Assembly: GCA_942493375.1 (NCBI GenBank)
Contig: OW818698.1
Span: forward strand, 1,116,001 to 1,180,000
Length of the DNA: 64,000 bases
Source of the DNA: G942493375 sp942493375
GTDB lineage: Bacteria; Armatimonadota; UBA5829
Direction: 5' to 3'
The notes beneath the pieces were generated by a model that was given only the letters and a program-made list of their open reading frames with translations, searched no databases and was not told the origin of the DNA. Below are positions 17,401 through 25,511 of this stretch, one piece after another (the stretch's first letter is position 1; every line of letters starts with the position of its first letter). Position numbers and translations under genes: made by a program.

Positions 17401-18209
17401 GTCGGGGTAACGTATTCCTGATCACCCGTAACCTTCAATCGTCCCCACAATGCAAATAGATACTTGCCGTCCTTTGAGGTAATTCTCAGGTCCCTGGCAT
17501 CGTTTGCAGATTCACCAGGCTCGTTGTAACCCATGAACACCCTGCAATCATCGAGTTTTTCGTCTTGAGGATAGTAGCAGACTATGCTCGGAGACTTGGC
17601 TGATTTGGCTTTCACGAACGGGATGTTAGCTCTTGCTGGTCCGGTTACCTGGACCTGTTCACTGCTGGATACATCTGATCTAAAATTGCTTATGTATAAA
17701 TTGCCGGTTTTTGGTGTTTCCAGTGTGGTGCAAACGCATATCCACAGTGTTGTGATCGTTCCTACGGGTTGGGGACTGTCACCTTTAGTGCCTCCCCAGG
17801 CGCCCTGCCAATTATTGTTGGTTGGGAAAACGATATCCTGCTTCTCACCTGCTTTAAGATTCTGTGCATTGCCCTGGAATATCCGCCCATTAGCATCGGT
17901 TAACCTGTAGTTAAGCTGGCAGTTGGATTCAGAGGTGATGGTAGCTACGAATGAACTGGTCTGCGGCAGTGCCATCCCATAGTAAAGCGCACTCACATAG
18001 CCGCCACCCTTGGTGAAATCATAATGTAGAGTCAGTCTGCCATCCTTGCAGTCAATGCCTCCAGTTGCCCCCGGGAACTCTCCTCCATTGGTGAACCCCC
18101 ACTGTTGAGAGTCCTCAAATTCATCCAACACAACAGTCTGCCCGCAGATTCCAATCCCAGCAGATACAATCAGTAAAACAACTATTAACCCAGCTAAAAA
18201 CAGTCTCAA
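14469..18209 (-). CDS. Secreted multidomain clan-A-like glycosidase with CBM9-like tail
   Basis: This 1246-aa protein starts at a TTG 7 bases after GGAGG and has a Sec signal peptide (residues 1-24). After it come a beta-rich carbohydrate-binding-like region (~25-170), a second beta region (~200-440) and an Ig-like segment (~445-565). A TIM-barrel-like domain follows (~570-900), in which EISNEPDGW places a candidate acid/base at E651 and WIGEVGF places a candidate nucleophile at E760. This two-Glu layout is that of clan GH-A enzymes such as GH39/GH5. The last ~190 residues (VTIDGDLRDWDNVIP, DDTYLYFACKVTDDTH) resemble CBM9/DOMON-like sugar-binding modules. It is extracellular and probably acts on a plant- or algal-type polysaccharide; the substrate cannot be read. 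It is a single gene with repeats on both sides. Confidence 0.75.
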   Translation of the reverse strand: MRLFLAGLIVVLLIVSAGIGICGQTVVLDEFEDSQQWGFTNGGEFPGATGGIDCKDGRLTLHYDFTKGGGYVSALYYGMALPQTSSFVATITSESNCQLNYRLTDANGRIFQGNAQNLKAGEKQDIVFPTNNNWQGAWGGTKGDSPQPVGTITTLWICVCTTLETPKTGNLYISNFRSDVSSSEQVQVTGPARANIPFVKAKSAKSPSIVCYYPQDEKLDDCRVFMGYNEPGESANDARDLRITSKDGKYLFALWGRLKVTGDQEYVTPTDMSIRTRHTINNSIWEWDNTDARLGFQQVVNTSVDSRGVTSTIYLRFLKPHKGNILIPYVVPTGPMQFYAGGEKSSPYSKILTPKRATRVEFAVGDKKLYILNSIANPNGVTITYGQKLWMHFFRAELPISYINIKPPDGKTFPKGYANAVQLRITFDPTEKLPQSIEKPSWNDGVGIYVMEKDDSGKQVVPRVNRPHIFFQNEKKQLSVALYNLSMSQPRNIALDYTLKDYSNKTVLNKSRVVSLSPNAVSSVNLDFPITTKGIFSLTLTARLGKNVLATKTCRLSVVPKPAEVAVKDSFFGIDPLFLEGSQSNMEMLRRLGIRWLRLGGGVWYPAEGDKAHLKTLKQNGIGYFLLIENADMVRGPEYNDLIDYYEISNEPDGWTNPEAYAQFAKPIYDRAKQVNPDVTVLACSVSGGDSDSDFAFTKRFLAAGGADLCQGIPYHPYSSIRAFGPGLQAVSPEENRLYDKMLQGRQLCKDAGLRTWIGEVGFLTINSYRYPAPDFHVYEKSYANYMARFFLISKCIPELERVVWFHLCMDDTPLTLFASNYGTYDSMGPNNNITPCLTAYANLASLIDGGKFVKKLQMAYPALWGVQTRRGDRNVLALWSPNDPCTLTFNYTSSLNAVSLVGTESVVKSVKGKITLNISDEPRYLVLSDSQASLIDKIEKANISFKEPIAIGSLGVMPGSKLSVSLKNKYARPISASIKLITSAGQETWPVTLDANEDKALMLSCQKAAMLTAVKSIKLIVTAEGRSSVKTKTLNVTEVKPDLTAVKTSKPVTIDGDLRDWDNVIPIVSDKHEQVTPPDPGFWDGPEDLSFSAQIMYDDTYLYFACKVTDDTHKNDEIPGKIWAGDSIQLGLANQDTPFNYTEINLGLSTIAGTVGYETLGPDAGKPLEGLKFATKGGNGELIYETAIPLASLKGIPISSGSMIHCAFIVNDIDDTARKWIGIKDPSLIGGNKDAKFFPILYFKP

Positions 18210-18340
18210 AAAACAAGCCTCCAGTAATACTTTCTATTGGAATGTTACAGCAAGGCAATGGTTGCGTGCAAATGAAGGAAATTTCACGCGGAGACGCGGA
18301 GGACGCTGAGAAGGGAAAGGCTGTAGAGTATTGTGGTGCG

Positions 18341-18460
18341 GGCAGGCTGGAAGCCTGCATCACAATTTCAGGCAGGCTGGAAGCCTTTACCACAATTTTA
18401 GGCAGGCTGGAAGCCTGCATCACAATTTTAAGCAGGCTGGAAGGCTACACAACAATTTCG
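18341..18460. repeat. 30-bp tandem repeat, four units
   Basis: Units start at 18341, 18371, 18401 and 18431. Each has GCAGGCTGGAAGCC, usually followed by TGCATCACAATTT. GCAGGCT...AGCCTGC makes each unit a small hairpin. Upstream at 18288-18312 is a different word, CGCGGAGACGCGGAGGACGC. Related single copies are at ~10687 and ~28040. Confidence 0.85.
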
Positions 18461-18475
18461 GGAAAGGATGTGAGG

Positions 18476-21223
18476 TTATAGATGGGCTGATAGTCTGACT
18501 GCTACCAGGAGTTGGTCATCTTTTCTCTGCACATTTTCCGGGTTGGCTACTACATCGACTATAGTCTGGACCAGCGACTCTGCTTCGCAGTTCGGGAAAC
18601 GTGAAAGAATGTCACGCAGACCGTCTTGTCCGAGCCACTCATCATTTATGAGCACATCGGTAACGCCATCGGTATAACATAGAAGCGCTTCACCATTGAT
18701 CAAAGATGCGTAGTGTGTTTCCTGGTATGCTTCTTCCAGGATCCCAAGTATTGGACCGCTTCTGCTGAGTATTCGGACCTCGTTCTCTGAACCGGCAAGC
18801 ATCGGTGGTTCATGACCTGCATTAACATACCGCAGCGATCCAGTCGTTGTGTCCAGAACACAGTAAAACAGCGTTACGAATGAATCTGTCGGCAGATAAG
18901 AGTATAATCCGGCATTCAACGAATGGATGACAGCCCCGGGCTCAGGGTTTGATCTGACCAACGCTCTTATCATAGCTCTAGTCTGGCCTGCCTGCACAGC
19001 ACTTTCCAGTCCTTTCCCTGAGACATCTCCTATTACAACAACAACCTTATCATCGGGCAGCTCTATAACATCACAGAAATCACCACCGATATCTATTCCC
19101 TGGGTAACAGGATTATAAAAGACAGCAATTTCACAGTTCATGATACTGGGTGGGGACGGAATCATATCTCTCTGAAACGCCTGAGCAACAGTAACCTGGT
19201 GTTCATATAGCAACGAAGTGGTCAACGACGATGAGACGAGTGTCGCGATCTGTCCTGCAAACCACAGATCATCATCATTAAAGTCATTCAATGGATCATC
19301 ACGCCAGGCTGCAATAATATGGCCACATTCCAGACTTGCGCACAATGGCACGAGTATTACGGGAGAGTTACGATGGAATAAACCCAGTTCATACAGTTCA
19401 GGTGCAAGAGTGCAGACTGATGCACCCTTTGCAGGCTGATATCCTGTATCAATGGCACACTGACGAACATTGAAATCAACTGTTTCTGGTAATTCCTGCT
19501 GATCATGCATTCGTATTGCATGCATAACGATTTCAGCACCGTTGCCGGAGGCATTTGTAGCTTTTAGAAGTATGCAGGAGCAGTCTAAACCGTCTACAAT
19601 TCCATCAACAAGATTATGTAGAATAGTTTCAAATTCAAGAGTGCCTACGATCTTTCTTGATGTCCTGGCTAAACTCTCAGTCCTGGCTACGTGGGATTCA
19701 TTGCGTTCTCTGGATTCAACCTGCTCTGATATGTCCGTCTGGAATCCATCTACACAGGATATAGCACAATCTTCTTCATAGTGGGCACTCAATGTAGCCT
19801 TCATCCACATGATCTGAGAATCTGGTCTACGAACTCTGAACTCAATACTCTCAGCTTTTCCGGTCTCAATTATCCTGGTAACAGCTTCTGAAACAGCGAT
19901 CATATCATCAGGATGTAGCGTATTTGCCCACAAGCCCGGATTTTTCTTGTAATCAGCAATTGTATATCCTGCAATTTCATCCGGTTTCCCACCTATGAAC
20001 GTGGTTACTAGATCAAGTCCTACACAGAATACGAGCGCATCTGTATTTTCTACAAGGGATTTATATCGTGCTTCGCTTTGTTCAAGCGCCTCATCAACCT
20101 CTGTCTGTGTAAAGCTTGTTACAGTCGGAGAGGTCTGTTCATTCGTGCCTGTATCAGTTCGACGAATATGAACGACCAACTCTCTTTTACCTTCGGTAGA
20201 AACGAGCGGAGATATGGACAACTCAGTATTTAGCAGATTCGCTGTTTTCGTGCGAAGTTGCATTCGAATAGTCAGTAGATTATCTTCGGTTAATGGCAGA
20301 AGAATTTGTTCTCGAACAGCGGCATCGTGCATGTCTGTGGTAAGAAACGAGAGATTCTTGTCCACAGTCTGTTTGCTTGTATATCCGAACAAACTCTGAG
20401 CGCTACCTGGCCACTCCGTAATAAATCCCCGTTCATTGAGCATAATAACAGCGTCGGGTATACTGGCCAATATTCTGTCTTTATGGTGTAGTTTCTTTTC
20501 AAGTCTCAATTTATCTGTGGTATCATCGACCATCAGTAAAACATGCTTAGTTTGACCACCAGCAATACTGACTGGACAAAATGTTACAGACATCCTTCGT
20601 TCCCGGTTCTGTACATCCACTCGTGTGAGTTCTTTGACGATCCTATTGCCACTCAAAGCTACTTCGAAACACTGTTCGAACTCTTTCAGTTCGATCTCAG
20701 GTAATATGTCGTAAATAGAGCAGTCCTGTTCAATTAGCAGACCAGTGATACTGTGGAACCTATCAACTCCAACATCATTTACAAAACGTATTACTCTAGT
20801 TTCATCGAGAATGACTATCGGTATCGGGAGGGCATTAAGATAGTTTGATTCACATGCTTCGAACTCTTCTGTTCCATTAGGGGCAGGATGTGGAATATCA
20901 ATGACTGCCGGTGAAAACTGGATTAATACTTCATCAGAGTCGGCAACAGGCGTTATAGACATATGCACATGGAGCTGAACACCATCCAGTTTTCTGACAC
21001 AAATAACCCCACTCCATCCAATACCGGAGAATGCAGGCAATATGTCCTCATTAAACTGGTGAAGTTCGGAACCGGGCAATAGTGCTCTAAAAGATGCTCC
21101 AATAATCGGGGCTGCATCATCAAGTCCAAATAATCGGATCAATGCAGGATTGCACCAGGAAATCACCCCATTGATACTACATACAATAGAAGGACAGCAG
21201 CTATTGAACAGTATTTGTCGCAT
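18476..21223 (-). CDS. Multi-PAS/GAF sensor with PP2C (SpoIIE/RsbU-type) phosphatase
   Basis: This 915-aa soluble protein carries about four PAS domains (~4-110, 125-240, 248-355, 383-500), a GAF-like domain (~520-675) and a C-terminal PP2C-type serine phosphatase (~684-913). Metal-binding motifs of the SpoIIE/RsbU class are intact: GGDFCD, IGDVSGKG and CYTDGVTD. Such proteins dephosphorylate an STAS-domain anti-anti-sigma factor in response to signals read by the PAS/GAF domains (redox, ligand or light). No transmembrane segment is seen, so it acts in the cytoplasm. GGAGG lies 10 bases before the ATG. No anti-sigma factor, STAS protein or sigma factor gene is in the window, so the partner is encoded elsewhere. 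Domain edges are approximate. Confidence 0.9.
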   Translation of the reverse strand: MRQILFNSCCPSIVCSINGVISWCNPALIRLFGLDDAAPIIGASFRALLPGSELHQFNEDILPAFSGIGWSGVICVRKLDGVQLHVHMSITPVADSDEVLIQFSPAVIDIPHPAPNGTEEFEACESNYLNALPIPIVILDETRVIRFVNDVGVDRFHSITGLLIEQDCSIYDILPEIELKEFEQCFEVALSGNRIVKELTRVDVQNRERRMSVTFCPVSIAGGQTKHVLLMVDDTTDKLRLEKKLHHKDRILASIPDAVIMLNERGFITEWPGSAQSLFGYTSKQTVDKNLSFLTTDMHDAAVREQILLPLTEDNLLTIRMQLRTKTANLLNTELSISPLVSTEGKRELVVHIRRTDTGTNEQTSPTVTSFTQTEVDEALEQSEARYKSLVENTDALVFCVGLDLVTTFIGGKPDEIAGYTIADYKKNPGLWANTLHPDDMIAVSEAVTRIIETGKAESIEFRVRRPDSQIMWMKATLSAHYEEDCAISCVDGFQTDISEQVESRERNESHVARTESLARTSRKIVGTLEFETILHNLVDGIVDGLDCSCILLKATNASGNGAEIVMHAIRMHDQQELPETVDFNVRQCAIDTGYQPAKGASVCTLAPELYELGLFHRNSPVILVPLCASLECGHIIAAWRDDPLNDFNDDDLWFAGQIATLVSSSLTTSLLYEHQVTVAQAFQRDMIPSPPSIMNCEIAVFYNPVTQGIDIGGDFCDVIELPDDKVVVVIGDVSGKGLESAVQAGQTRAMIRALVRSNPEPGAVIHSLNAGLYSYLPTDSFVTLFYCVLDTTTGSLRYVNAGHEPPMLAGSENEVRILSRSGPILGILEEAYQETHYASLINGEALLCYTDGVTDVLINDEWLGQDGLRDILSRFPNCEAESLVQTIVDVVANPENVQRKDDQLLVAVRLSAHL

Positions 21224-21538
21224 TACTAACTATCCTCCATCTGTGTATTATATGCTGATCCAATTTTCGCGTGATTTAATGTTCCTATTATAGCAAAATG
21301 AAAGAAACAATTCCTCAAGTCACTTATTACAATAAGTTGCACGTTACAATGCATAATACCTTTGTAAAAAATCGGTTTTGCAATTTTATTGATATGGAGT
21401 TACAGATTGTTTCCAGGATGAGTGTGAAGGTTGACACATGCAGCTTGCGGGTAGATAGTTAGTAGCAGTAAACTCGGTAGTTATCTCGATTTGCCGGATG
21501 ACTTATGTGGTAATTTGTCGCTGGGTGGGGGTGTTTCT
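21224..21538. other. Divergent intergenic region
   Basis: This region lies between the PP2C gene (minus) and copA (plus). A TATAAT on the minus strand (21287-21292) could serve the PP2C gene, without a good -35. On the plus strand TTGACA (21431-21436) followed 17 bases later by GATAGT (21454-21459) could serve copA. No CsoR- or CueR-type operator was recognised. Confidence 0.35.
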
Positions 21539-24187
21539 ATGACATATGCGGATTATTCTGTAGGTATCGGGAGCATAGGACTGATCACATTCATCCTGTG
21601 GTTTTTCTTCAGTCCAAAAAAAGGAGACGTGGCTGCACGAACGGATGAAGGCATTCAAGAGATAGAGATCAAGGTAGAGGGTAGCTACCAGCCCAACAAA
21701 ATAGTCGTACATGCAGGTTCACCCGTCCGGATCAAGTTTAACCGCCAGGAAAGCAATGCCTGCTCAGACACAGTGATCTTTAGTGATTTCAATATCTCAA
21801 AACCATTACCTGCTTATGAGACCACTACAGTAACAATTACCCCAAACGATCCCGGTGAATATCAGTTCAATTGCAGTATGAACATGTACCGAGGACAACT
21901 GGTTGTTCTGCCTGCGGAGGAAATGGCTCTGGAGTCGATACCTGAAAGGGCAGAGGCAGAGTATATTATCACCGGCACTCACTGCCCCAGTTGTATGCTC
22001 TCTATAGAGAAAGTCCTTGGTCGTGCAGATGGAGTAGAAGAGGTATCGTGCAATTTTGATTCAGGCCGTGCCCAGGTAGCTTACGACCCCAGAGTCATAT
22101 CTGCCGATAATATCGCAGCACATGTCCACAAACTGGGCTACACAGCTCAACGCATAACTGAAGATGCAGACAGCGAAGCACCGACCAATGATGCAGATAT
22201 AGAGGTAAAAGACCTTCATCAACGGTTACTGGTTTCTGCAGTTGGTGCTATACCGACTTTTATCATCGCAATGATATTGCCACTGTATTACGGGATGCAT
22301 ATCGCAATGCCTCCATCTCCCCTGGTATATGTTGAGTTTGTGCTGACCAGTGTAGTGCTGTTTTATGGTGGATTGAGGATTTATAAGAGTGCCTGGGGAT
22401 CAGTCATTAACCGTGCGAGTGATATGAATGTCCTCGTAGCTACAGGAACATTTGCAGCCTATGTATACAGTACCATCGCCACATTCTTCCCGGGGTTATT
22501 CACAGCTTATGGTGTGGAACCACACGTGTATTATGAAACAGTTGCGGTGATTATCACCCTTATTATGATTGGAAAACTGCTGGAAGCCCGTGCACGCAGT
22601 CATACATCGGACGCAATCAGGAAGTTGATTGGACTGCAGGCAAAGACTGCCAGAGTAATAAGAAAAGGCAAGGAACAGGATATCCCAATTGAACTAGTGC
22701 TGGTTGGCGATATGATTATCGTCCGTCCGGGTGAAAAGATACCAGTTGATGGATTAATCCGTGAAGGCTCTTCGGCAATCGATGAATCAATGATCTCAGG
22801 CGAGAGTATACCGGTCGAGAAGAGTGCTGGAGATGAAGTGATCGGAGCAACGATCAATATGACTGGCTCTTTTACCTTTGAGGCGACCAAAGTAGGCAAG
22901 GATACAGTCTTGTACCAGATTGTCAAACAAGTCCGACAGGCCCAAGCTTCAAAGGCTCCTATACAGAAGCTTGCCGACATAGTGGCGAGTTACTTCGTGC
23001 CTGTAGTGGTGTGTATTGCTGTTGTTACATTTGCCTTATGGTTTATCTTTGGACCATCTCCATCAATCAGTTATGCCATTCTTACATTTGTCGCAGTGCT
23101 GATTATCGCCTGCCCTTGTGCACTTGGTCTAGCGACACCGACTGCTGTGGCTGTAGGAACTGGTAAAGGTGCAGAGAATGGCATCTTAATCAAGAGTGCT
23201 GGGGCTCTGGAGACAGCACGCAAGCTGACGACCATTATCCTGGACAAGACAGGAACAATCACAATGGGCAAACCAGCGCTAACCGACATAATAGCAGCAC
23301 CAGGATTCACTGAAGATGATGTAATCAAGCTGGCCGCATCCAGCGAGAGGAACAGCGAGCATCCAATAGGAAAAGCAATAGTCAATGGTGCCCACCAGCG
23401 TCAGGTAGAACTACTGCAGGTCTCTGATTTCCAGGCGATTCCTGGAGGTGGTATCCGGGTAAGATGTGATTCCAAAGAAATCCTGATCGGCACATCTAAA
23501 CTTATGAAGGAAAACAACATCAACACCGGCACTCTGGAATCTACTGCAAAGACGCTGCAGGAAAGCGGAAAGACATCAATATATATCGCTGTAGATGGGC
23601 AAATTGCCGGCCTTTTAGCAGTAGCAGATACGATAAAGCCAAGCTCAAAGATAGCGATCCAGAGATTAAAGTCTATGGGTCTGGAGATAATCATGATCAC
23701 TGGAGACAATATCCAGACCGCTAAAGCTGTGGCATCTGAGGTCAGAATTGATCAGGTCATTGCTGAAGTATTGCCGGATCAGAAAGCTTCAAAAATAAGA
23801 GAACTCCAGGGATCAGGCAAGGTTGTGGCAATGGTTGGTGACGGCATAAATGATGCCCCAGCCCTGGCTCAGGCTGACCTGGGGATAGCAATAGGCAGCG
23901 GGACAGATATCGCTATCGAAACGTCGGATATTACATTGATCAGTGGGGAACTGACAGGAGTGGCAACGGCAATAACTCTCTCATTGGCTACAATCAAGAA
24001 CATCAAACAAAACCTGTTCTTTGCGTTCATCTACAATGCTCTGGGGATTCCACTGGCTGCAGGCATTCTATATCCGGTTCTGGGAACACACGGATTCCTC
24101 AGCCCTATGATTGCATCGGCTGCAATGGCTGCGAGCTCACTTTCTGTTGTTACGAACGCACTCAGGTTGCGAAGACTGAGATTGTAG
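21539..24187 (+). CDS. copA: Copper-exporting P1B-type ATPase with N-terminal cupredoxin-like domain
   Basis: This 882-aa P1B ATPase would pump Cu(I) out of the cytoplasm using ATP. From the N-terminus it has one membrane helix (~8-25), a cupredoxin-like domain (~40-125, with C75, C112 and the family word FNCSMNMYRG), an HMA domain whose metal site is GTHCPSC (C149, C152), then the pump core. The core shows the copper motif CPC in IIACPCALGLATPTA, DKTGT (phosphorylated Asp), SEHPIG and GDGINDAPAL, with YN and MAASS in the last helices, which indicates Cu(I) selectivity. I chose the ATG at 21539 (GGGGGTG five bases upstream) over a TTG 48 bases earlier, whose extra residues look non-coding. 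It appears monocistronic. A palindromic hairpin follows the stop. Confidence 0.92.
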   Translation: MTYADYSVGIGSIGLITFILWFFFSPKKGDVAARTDEGIQEIEIKVEGSYQPNKIVVHAGSPVRIKFNRQESNACSDTVIFSDFNISKPLPAYETTTVTITPNDPGEYQFNCSMNMYRGQLVVLPAEEMALESIPERAEAEYIITGTHCPSCMLSIEKVLGRADGVEEVSCNFDSGRAQVAYDPRVISADNIAAHVHKLGYTAQRITEDADSEAPTNDADIEVKDLHQRLLVSAVGAIPTFIIAMILPLYYGMHIAMPPSPLVYVEFVLTSVVLFYGGLRIYKSAWGSVINRASDMNVLVATGTFAAYVYSTIATFFPGLFTAYGVEPHVYYETVAVIITLIMIGKLLEARARSHTSDAIRKLIGLQAKTARVIRKGKEQDIPIELVLVGDMIIVRPGEKIPVDGLIREGSSAIDESMISGESIPVEKSAGDEVIGATINMTGSFTFEATKVGKDTVLYQIVKQVRQAQASKAPIQKLADIVASYFVPVVVCIAVVTFALWFIFGPSPSISYAILTFVAVLIIACPCALGLATPTAVAVGTGKGAENGILIKSAGALETARKLTTIILDKTGTITMGKPALTDIIAAPGFTEDDVIKLAASSERNSEHPIGKAIVNGAHQRQVELLQVSDFQAIPGGGIRVRCDSKEILIGTSKLMKENNINTGTLESTAKTLQESGKTSIYIAVDGQIAGLLAVADTIKPSSKIAIQRLKSMGLEIIMITGDNIQTAKAVASEVRIDQVIAEVLPDQKASKIRELQGSGKVVAMVGDGINDAPALAQADLGIAIGSGTDIAIETSDITLISGELTGVATAITLSLATIKNIKQNLFFAFIYNALGIPLAAGILYPVLGTHGFLSPMIASAAMAASSLSVVTNALRLRRLRL

Positions 24188-24205
24188 AAGAATCCAGGCA
24201 GATAT

Positions 24206-24389
24206 CCAATCCGTTCGCACTTCGACAAAGGGATTGGGTTAGTGCTTCGGCAGAGGTTGTGCATCGGCATCGACGCTACGGGACAATTGGTTGTGGGTGA
24301 CAAAAGCTTGTAGCCCTACGCTCTGATACCGATGCATTTGTACACCAAACCCGTTCGCACTTCGACAAGCTCAGCACGAACGGGTTTGG
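24206..24389. repeat. Repeat cluster between convergent copA and URO-D-like genes
   Basis: Bases 24206-24237 form a hairpin with arms CCAATCC and GGATTGG around TTCGCACTTCGAC. Bases 24256-24341 are the second copy of the TGCATCGGCATCG element seen at 14250-14332. Bases 24345-24389 form a perfect stem (CCAAACCCGTTCG / CGAACGGGTTTGG) around CACTTCGACAAGCTCAG. The stems could end transcription from both sides. Confidence 0.75.
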
Positions 24390-24401
24390 CAATACACACA
24401 G

Positions 24402-25511
24402 TTACATTCGGACTGCTTGGATCATTGCATCTACTGCTTCCGGGGATGTGTTGCTGGGGATGGGGCTGCCGGTGTTTAGGATGAAGGGAGTGTTTGTGCC
24501 GGACTGACGGAGTTGTTCGTGGACTGCTTGAGTGATTTCATTTACGTTTCCTCTGCCAAGCAGTTCCTCAGAGTCCAGATTGCCGAACAGGCATCTGTCT
24601 GGGCCGAAAACTTCACGCACACGGTCTACTGTAACTAATGCGCCTTTGCGGGGTTGTTCGAAGGCGAATGCATCAAATGGAACTGTGGTTTCATCCTCCA
24701 GGATTGGCAGTATGTCCCCTTCGTTCCACAGTATGATCTTCAAACCAGCTTTATGTGCTGCTTCGGTCACTGACTTTTGATATGGGAGAGCAAACTCTCT
24801 GAACATTCGAGGTGAGATGATATCGCAGGAAGCCCAGCCGTCTGCAATGAATACAGCATCAGCCCCTGCTTCAGCTAATTCACGCATCCGCAGTTCATCA
24901 CCAGCAGCATATCTTTCGCAAACATACACGAATAGATCAGGCTCGGAAAGCATTGCTTCCATAGCTCTCTCGAAACCGAAAGCATAGCAGGCACATATAT
25001 ATGCGGGGCTGTGATGCGGCAGTACGAGGGCATTATCACCCAGATCGTTGATCAGCCTATTCAAGCCCTGCAGGTATAGACTGCCCCAACCTGGAAACTC
25101 TGCTACTAAACGGTCGGCATCCTGTATGGATCGTATTTCACCTACACTGTCACAGTCTTTATTACCTGAGTCAGCATCCTGTGGTGTCAGACTGGATTTG
25201 ATCAAACGGGTTAGGGCACCTGTATTGTTATCTCGAACGAACCAGGAGTCTGAAGTCTCGCTTTCAAGCGTAGGTTCTTCATAACCATTTCCGGCCCCTG
25301 AATAGAAGATTAGATCAGGTTTATGCCGATCATAGAGCGCAGTGTGGGCCTTGTGCCAGGTCTCTACTCCACCACAGACCAGCTTCCAGGGTTCGATACC
25401 GGCAGCCTTCCAGTAGTAGTCAAAACCCCAGGTGAACAGACCTACGGGGACGGTGTCCGTAGGTCTGCCTGAGAGTGCTTCCAGGGAAATAGTCCGGCCT
25501 GCCTGATTCAT
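24402..25511 (-). CDS. URO-D-fold (MtaA/CmuA-like) methyltransferase
   Basis: This 369-aa protein belongs to the uroporphyrinogen decarboxylase superfamily. The words DGWASCDIISPRMFREFALPYQK, ILWNEGDILPIL, FGNLDSEELLGRG and FILNTGSPIPSNTSPEAVDAM fit the MtaA/MtbA/CmuA-like branch, which transfers methyl groups between a corrinoid protein and coenzyme M or folate, better than true heme-pathway decarboxylase. Its start overlaps the stop of the MttB-like gene by four bases (ATGA), so the two are translationally coupled. In the known pathway the MttB-type partner demethylates an amine or betaine onto a corrinoid, and the URO-D-type partner passes it on. No corrinoid protein or reactivase gene is near. 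Role inferred from pairing. Confidence 0.82.
   Translation of the reverse strand: MNQAGRTISLEALSGRPTDTVPVGLFTWGFDYYWKAAGIEPWKLVCGGVETWHKAHTALYDRHKPDLIFYSGAGNGYEEPTLESETSDSWFVRDNNTGALTRLIKSSLTPQDADSGNKDCDSVGEIRSIQDADRLVAEFPGWGSLYLQGLNRLINDLGDNALVLPHHSPAYICACYAFGFERAMEAMLSEPDLFVYVCERYAAGDELRMRELAEAGADAVFIADGWASCDIISPRMFREFALPYQKSVTEAAHKAGLKIILWNEGDILPILEDETTVPFDAFAFEQPRKGALVTVDRVREVFGPDRCLFGNLDSEELLGRGNVNEITQAVHEQLRQSGTNTPFILNTGSPIPSNTSPEAVDAMIQAVRM

Noticed and set aside
18341..18460. Possible CRISPR array
   Set aside because: The units are contiguous, with period 30 and no unique spacers, and no cas gene is nearby.
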